The notes under the pieces are model-generated. The model saw nothing but the letters and a program-made list of their open reading frames with translations. It searched no databases and was not told where the DNA came from. Of a DNA stretch of 64,000 bases, positions 62,915-64,000 are shown piece after piece. Positions within the stretch are counted from its first letter, which is position 1. The number at the start of each line of letters is the position of its first letter. The stretch is from Gracilimonas sp046602855 (GTDB lineage Bacteria > Bacteroidota > Rhodothermia > Balneolales > Balneolaceae), in NCBI RefSeq assembly GCF_046602855.1, contig NZ_JBKINJ010000001.1, positions 1,302,001-1,366,000 on the forward strand, written 5' to 3'. The position numbers and the translations under genes are program-made.

Positions 62915-63184
62915 ATGATATTTCTAATGACACTCATACCCAAAATATCACGATTAAAAAAAATTCCGCATCTCCTCAAACGAAAAAAAGATGCTGAAGA
63001 ACGTTCAAAAAAGAAAAAGAACGATTCTGAAGACAAGCATCCACCTTTTGAGATCGATGACAAGATTTCGTTAAATCCTGAAGCCATTACCGATCTTAAA
63101 ATACACCAACCTCCGACTCCTAACCGACAGGCAAAATCTTCCAATGAACCTGAAATTGGTAATAATATTGACCTTACAGTTTAA
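62915..63184 (+). CDS. Small basic protein of unknown function under a sigma-28 promoter
   Basis: 89 residues with no recognised domain. The first 45 residues are strongly basic (RLKKIPHLLKRKKDAEERSKKKK); the rest is acidic to neutral and probably disordered (EIDDKISLNPEAITDLK, NNIDLTV). The patch DKISLNPEA recalls the DKVSLS patch of the FlgM-like protein, but the FlgM C-terminal helices are missing. ATG 62915 or ATG 62927 could start it. A sigma-28 site immediately upstream suggests expression with the filament. It could be an export substrate, a chaperone or a regulator; its function is unknown. Confidence 0.6.
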   Translation: MIFLMTLIPKISRLKKIPHLLKRKKDAEERSKKKKNDSEDKHPPFEIDDKISLNPEAITDLKIHQPPTPNRQAKSSNEPEIGNNIDLTV

Positions 63185-63487
63185 ATTTATTCCCATCAAT
63201 GGGTAAGTTCTCACCTTTTGTTCGTAAATCTGCTAAATAAATGTGCAAGATTTAAACAGAAGTTGTCCTATAACGAAACGATACAAATCGTGAGATTTGG
63301 ATCATGTTTAACCAATCCCACATTGACCTGCATAACCAATGCACATCATATTGCATTAAAATTTTACTATTAATCACTTCATGAATACTTCTGTAAGTAA
63401 AGTGATAGATAATAATGGCAGTAGCTGACATTATTTGATAACATATACTTTATAAGTTATTTATTGATAATGTGAGGTCAAGAATAA
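63185..63487. other. Convergent intergenic region between the small basic gene and fliR
   Basis: About 300 A/T-rich bases with no supported gene, terminator or repeat. A 5-bp inverted repeat (CCCAT/ATGGG, near 63192-63203) has no T-run. Confidence 0.35.
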
Positions 63488-64000
63488 TCAATTAATTCCT
63501 GGTGCTATTATACCTATGATTTCAGCCAGAAAATCGTATAATTGAAGGAACATCATCTCAAAAGCTGTCGGCAAATAAGGTACCGATAGTAATAGAAGAC
63601 TTAATCCTACCCCTACTTTTATTGGGAATGCAATGAACATCATGTTAGCCTGTGGCATTATACGGGCAAAGATAGCTATCGAAACATCTAGTAGAAAAAT
63701 CACAATAATAAATGGAGTGGTAATCTGTACCCCAATCACAAACAAATAGGTTGCGATTTCAAGCATATAGGGACCGGCTAGATGAATTTCAGCCTCATTA
63801 ATTGGAATAAGATCAAAACTCTTAACTAGTGCACTGATATATACTTTATCCCCATCTATGGAAAGAAATACCAGAACAGCTACAAGAGTGAAAAGGTTAC
63901 TAATGATAGCACTTTGCTTCTGGGTCATCGTATCAACCATATTTGCGAAGCTGAGTGCCGAATTCAAACTGATAAGCATTCCTGCCATTTCCAATCCTGC
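63488..64000 (-). CDS. fliR: Flagellar export gate protein FliR (5' end outside the window)
   Basis: FliR is an inner-membrane component of the export gate core. The frame is open to base 64000, so only the last 170 or so residues are seen. They show the FliR features LEMAGMLISLNSALSFANMVDT, several membrane segments, TTPFIIVIFLLDVSIAIFARIMPQANMMF and KVGVGLSLLLLSVPYLP. An ATG at 63994 is internal, since residues AGLE precede it in frame. The remaining export-gate genes (fliP, fliQ and others) probably lie just beyond the window. Confidence 0.92.
   Translation of the reverse strand, partial: AGLEMAGMLISLNSALSFANMVDTMTQKQSAIISNLFTLVAVLVFLSIDGDKVYISALVKSFDLIPINEAEIHLAGPYMLEIATYLFVIGVQITTPFIIVIFLLDVSIAIFARIMPQANMMFIAFPIKVGVGLSLLLLSVPYLPTAFEMMFLQLYDFLAEIIGIIAPGIN

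Noticed and set aside
1..64000. CRISPR arrays, tRNA or rRNA genes and insertion sequences.
   Set aside because: No short regularly spaced repeats, tRNA T-loop signatures, rRNA-like stretches or transposase motifs were seen in any intergenic region.

Overview
The window is a chromosomal segment of a Gram-negative (diderm) bacterium of the Bacteroidota/Rhodothermota/Balneolota type. The evidence is large signal-peptide-bearing beta-barrel and IPT/FN3/PKD surface proteins, weak or absent Shine-Dalgarno sequences at many starts, and a complete P- and L-ring flagellar set. A flagellated Balneolales-like organism fits best, but this is an inference from gene content and not a species call. No rRNA, tRNA, CRISPR array or insertion sequence was recognised.

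Left part, 1-8678: housekeeping genes. On the minus strand are the 5' part of ftsX, a TonB-plug-like barrel protein and cinA. Diverging from them on the plus strand are pgsA, pgpA, pyrE, miaB and an abutting membrane protein of unknown function.

8872-30979: a minus-strand surface-protein locus of about 22 kb. It starts with a 579-residue outer-membrane barrel, followed by a giant secreted protein of 4109 residues, a fibronectin-III protein and a TPR protein. These are tightly spaced or overlapping. A 122-nt gap then precedes an IPT/PKD/TolB-propeller lipoprotein that ends at a strong terminator. I recognise no described system with this composition; it is the best candidate in the window for something undescribed.

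31357-42541: a dodecin gene, then two flagellin genes lying in a perfect tandem repeat of about 1.4 kb. Next is a five-gene minus-strand operon that looks like a flagellin glycosylation island: a SPINDLY-type GT41 transferase with TPRs, a fused FkbM methyltransferase/WecF-like glycosyltransferase, a VioA-like sugar aminotransferase, a PglD/NeuD-like sugar acetyltransferase and a class I methyltransferase. Together they suggest synthesis and transfer of a 4-acetamido-4,6-dideoxyhexose, with methylation.

42877-64000: the main flagellar region. Plus strand: fliS-fliD-fliT-like-flgM-like, then a sigma-54 response regulator. Minus strand: flgF-flgG-flgA-flgH-flgI-flgJ-flgN-flgK-flgL plus a TPR/glycosyltransferase-like gene. 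Plus strand again: flhB-flhA-flhF-flhG-small membrane protein-fliA, and a small basic protein. The 5'-truncated fliR is on the minus strand at the right edge. Promoter-like sites fit the usual cascade: a sigma-54-like site before flgF, and sigma-28 sites (TTAA or TAAA, 8-nt element, 11-nt spacer, NCCGATAA) before both flagellins, before fliS, inside flgJ ahead of flgN-flgK-flgL, and before the small basic gene. FliA, its probable anti-sigma factor FlgM and the sigma-54 activator are all encoded here, so most of the regulatory circuit is in the window.
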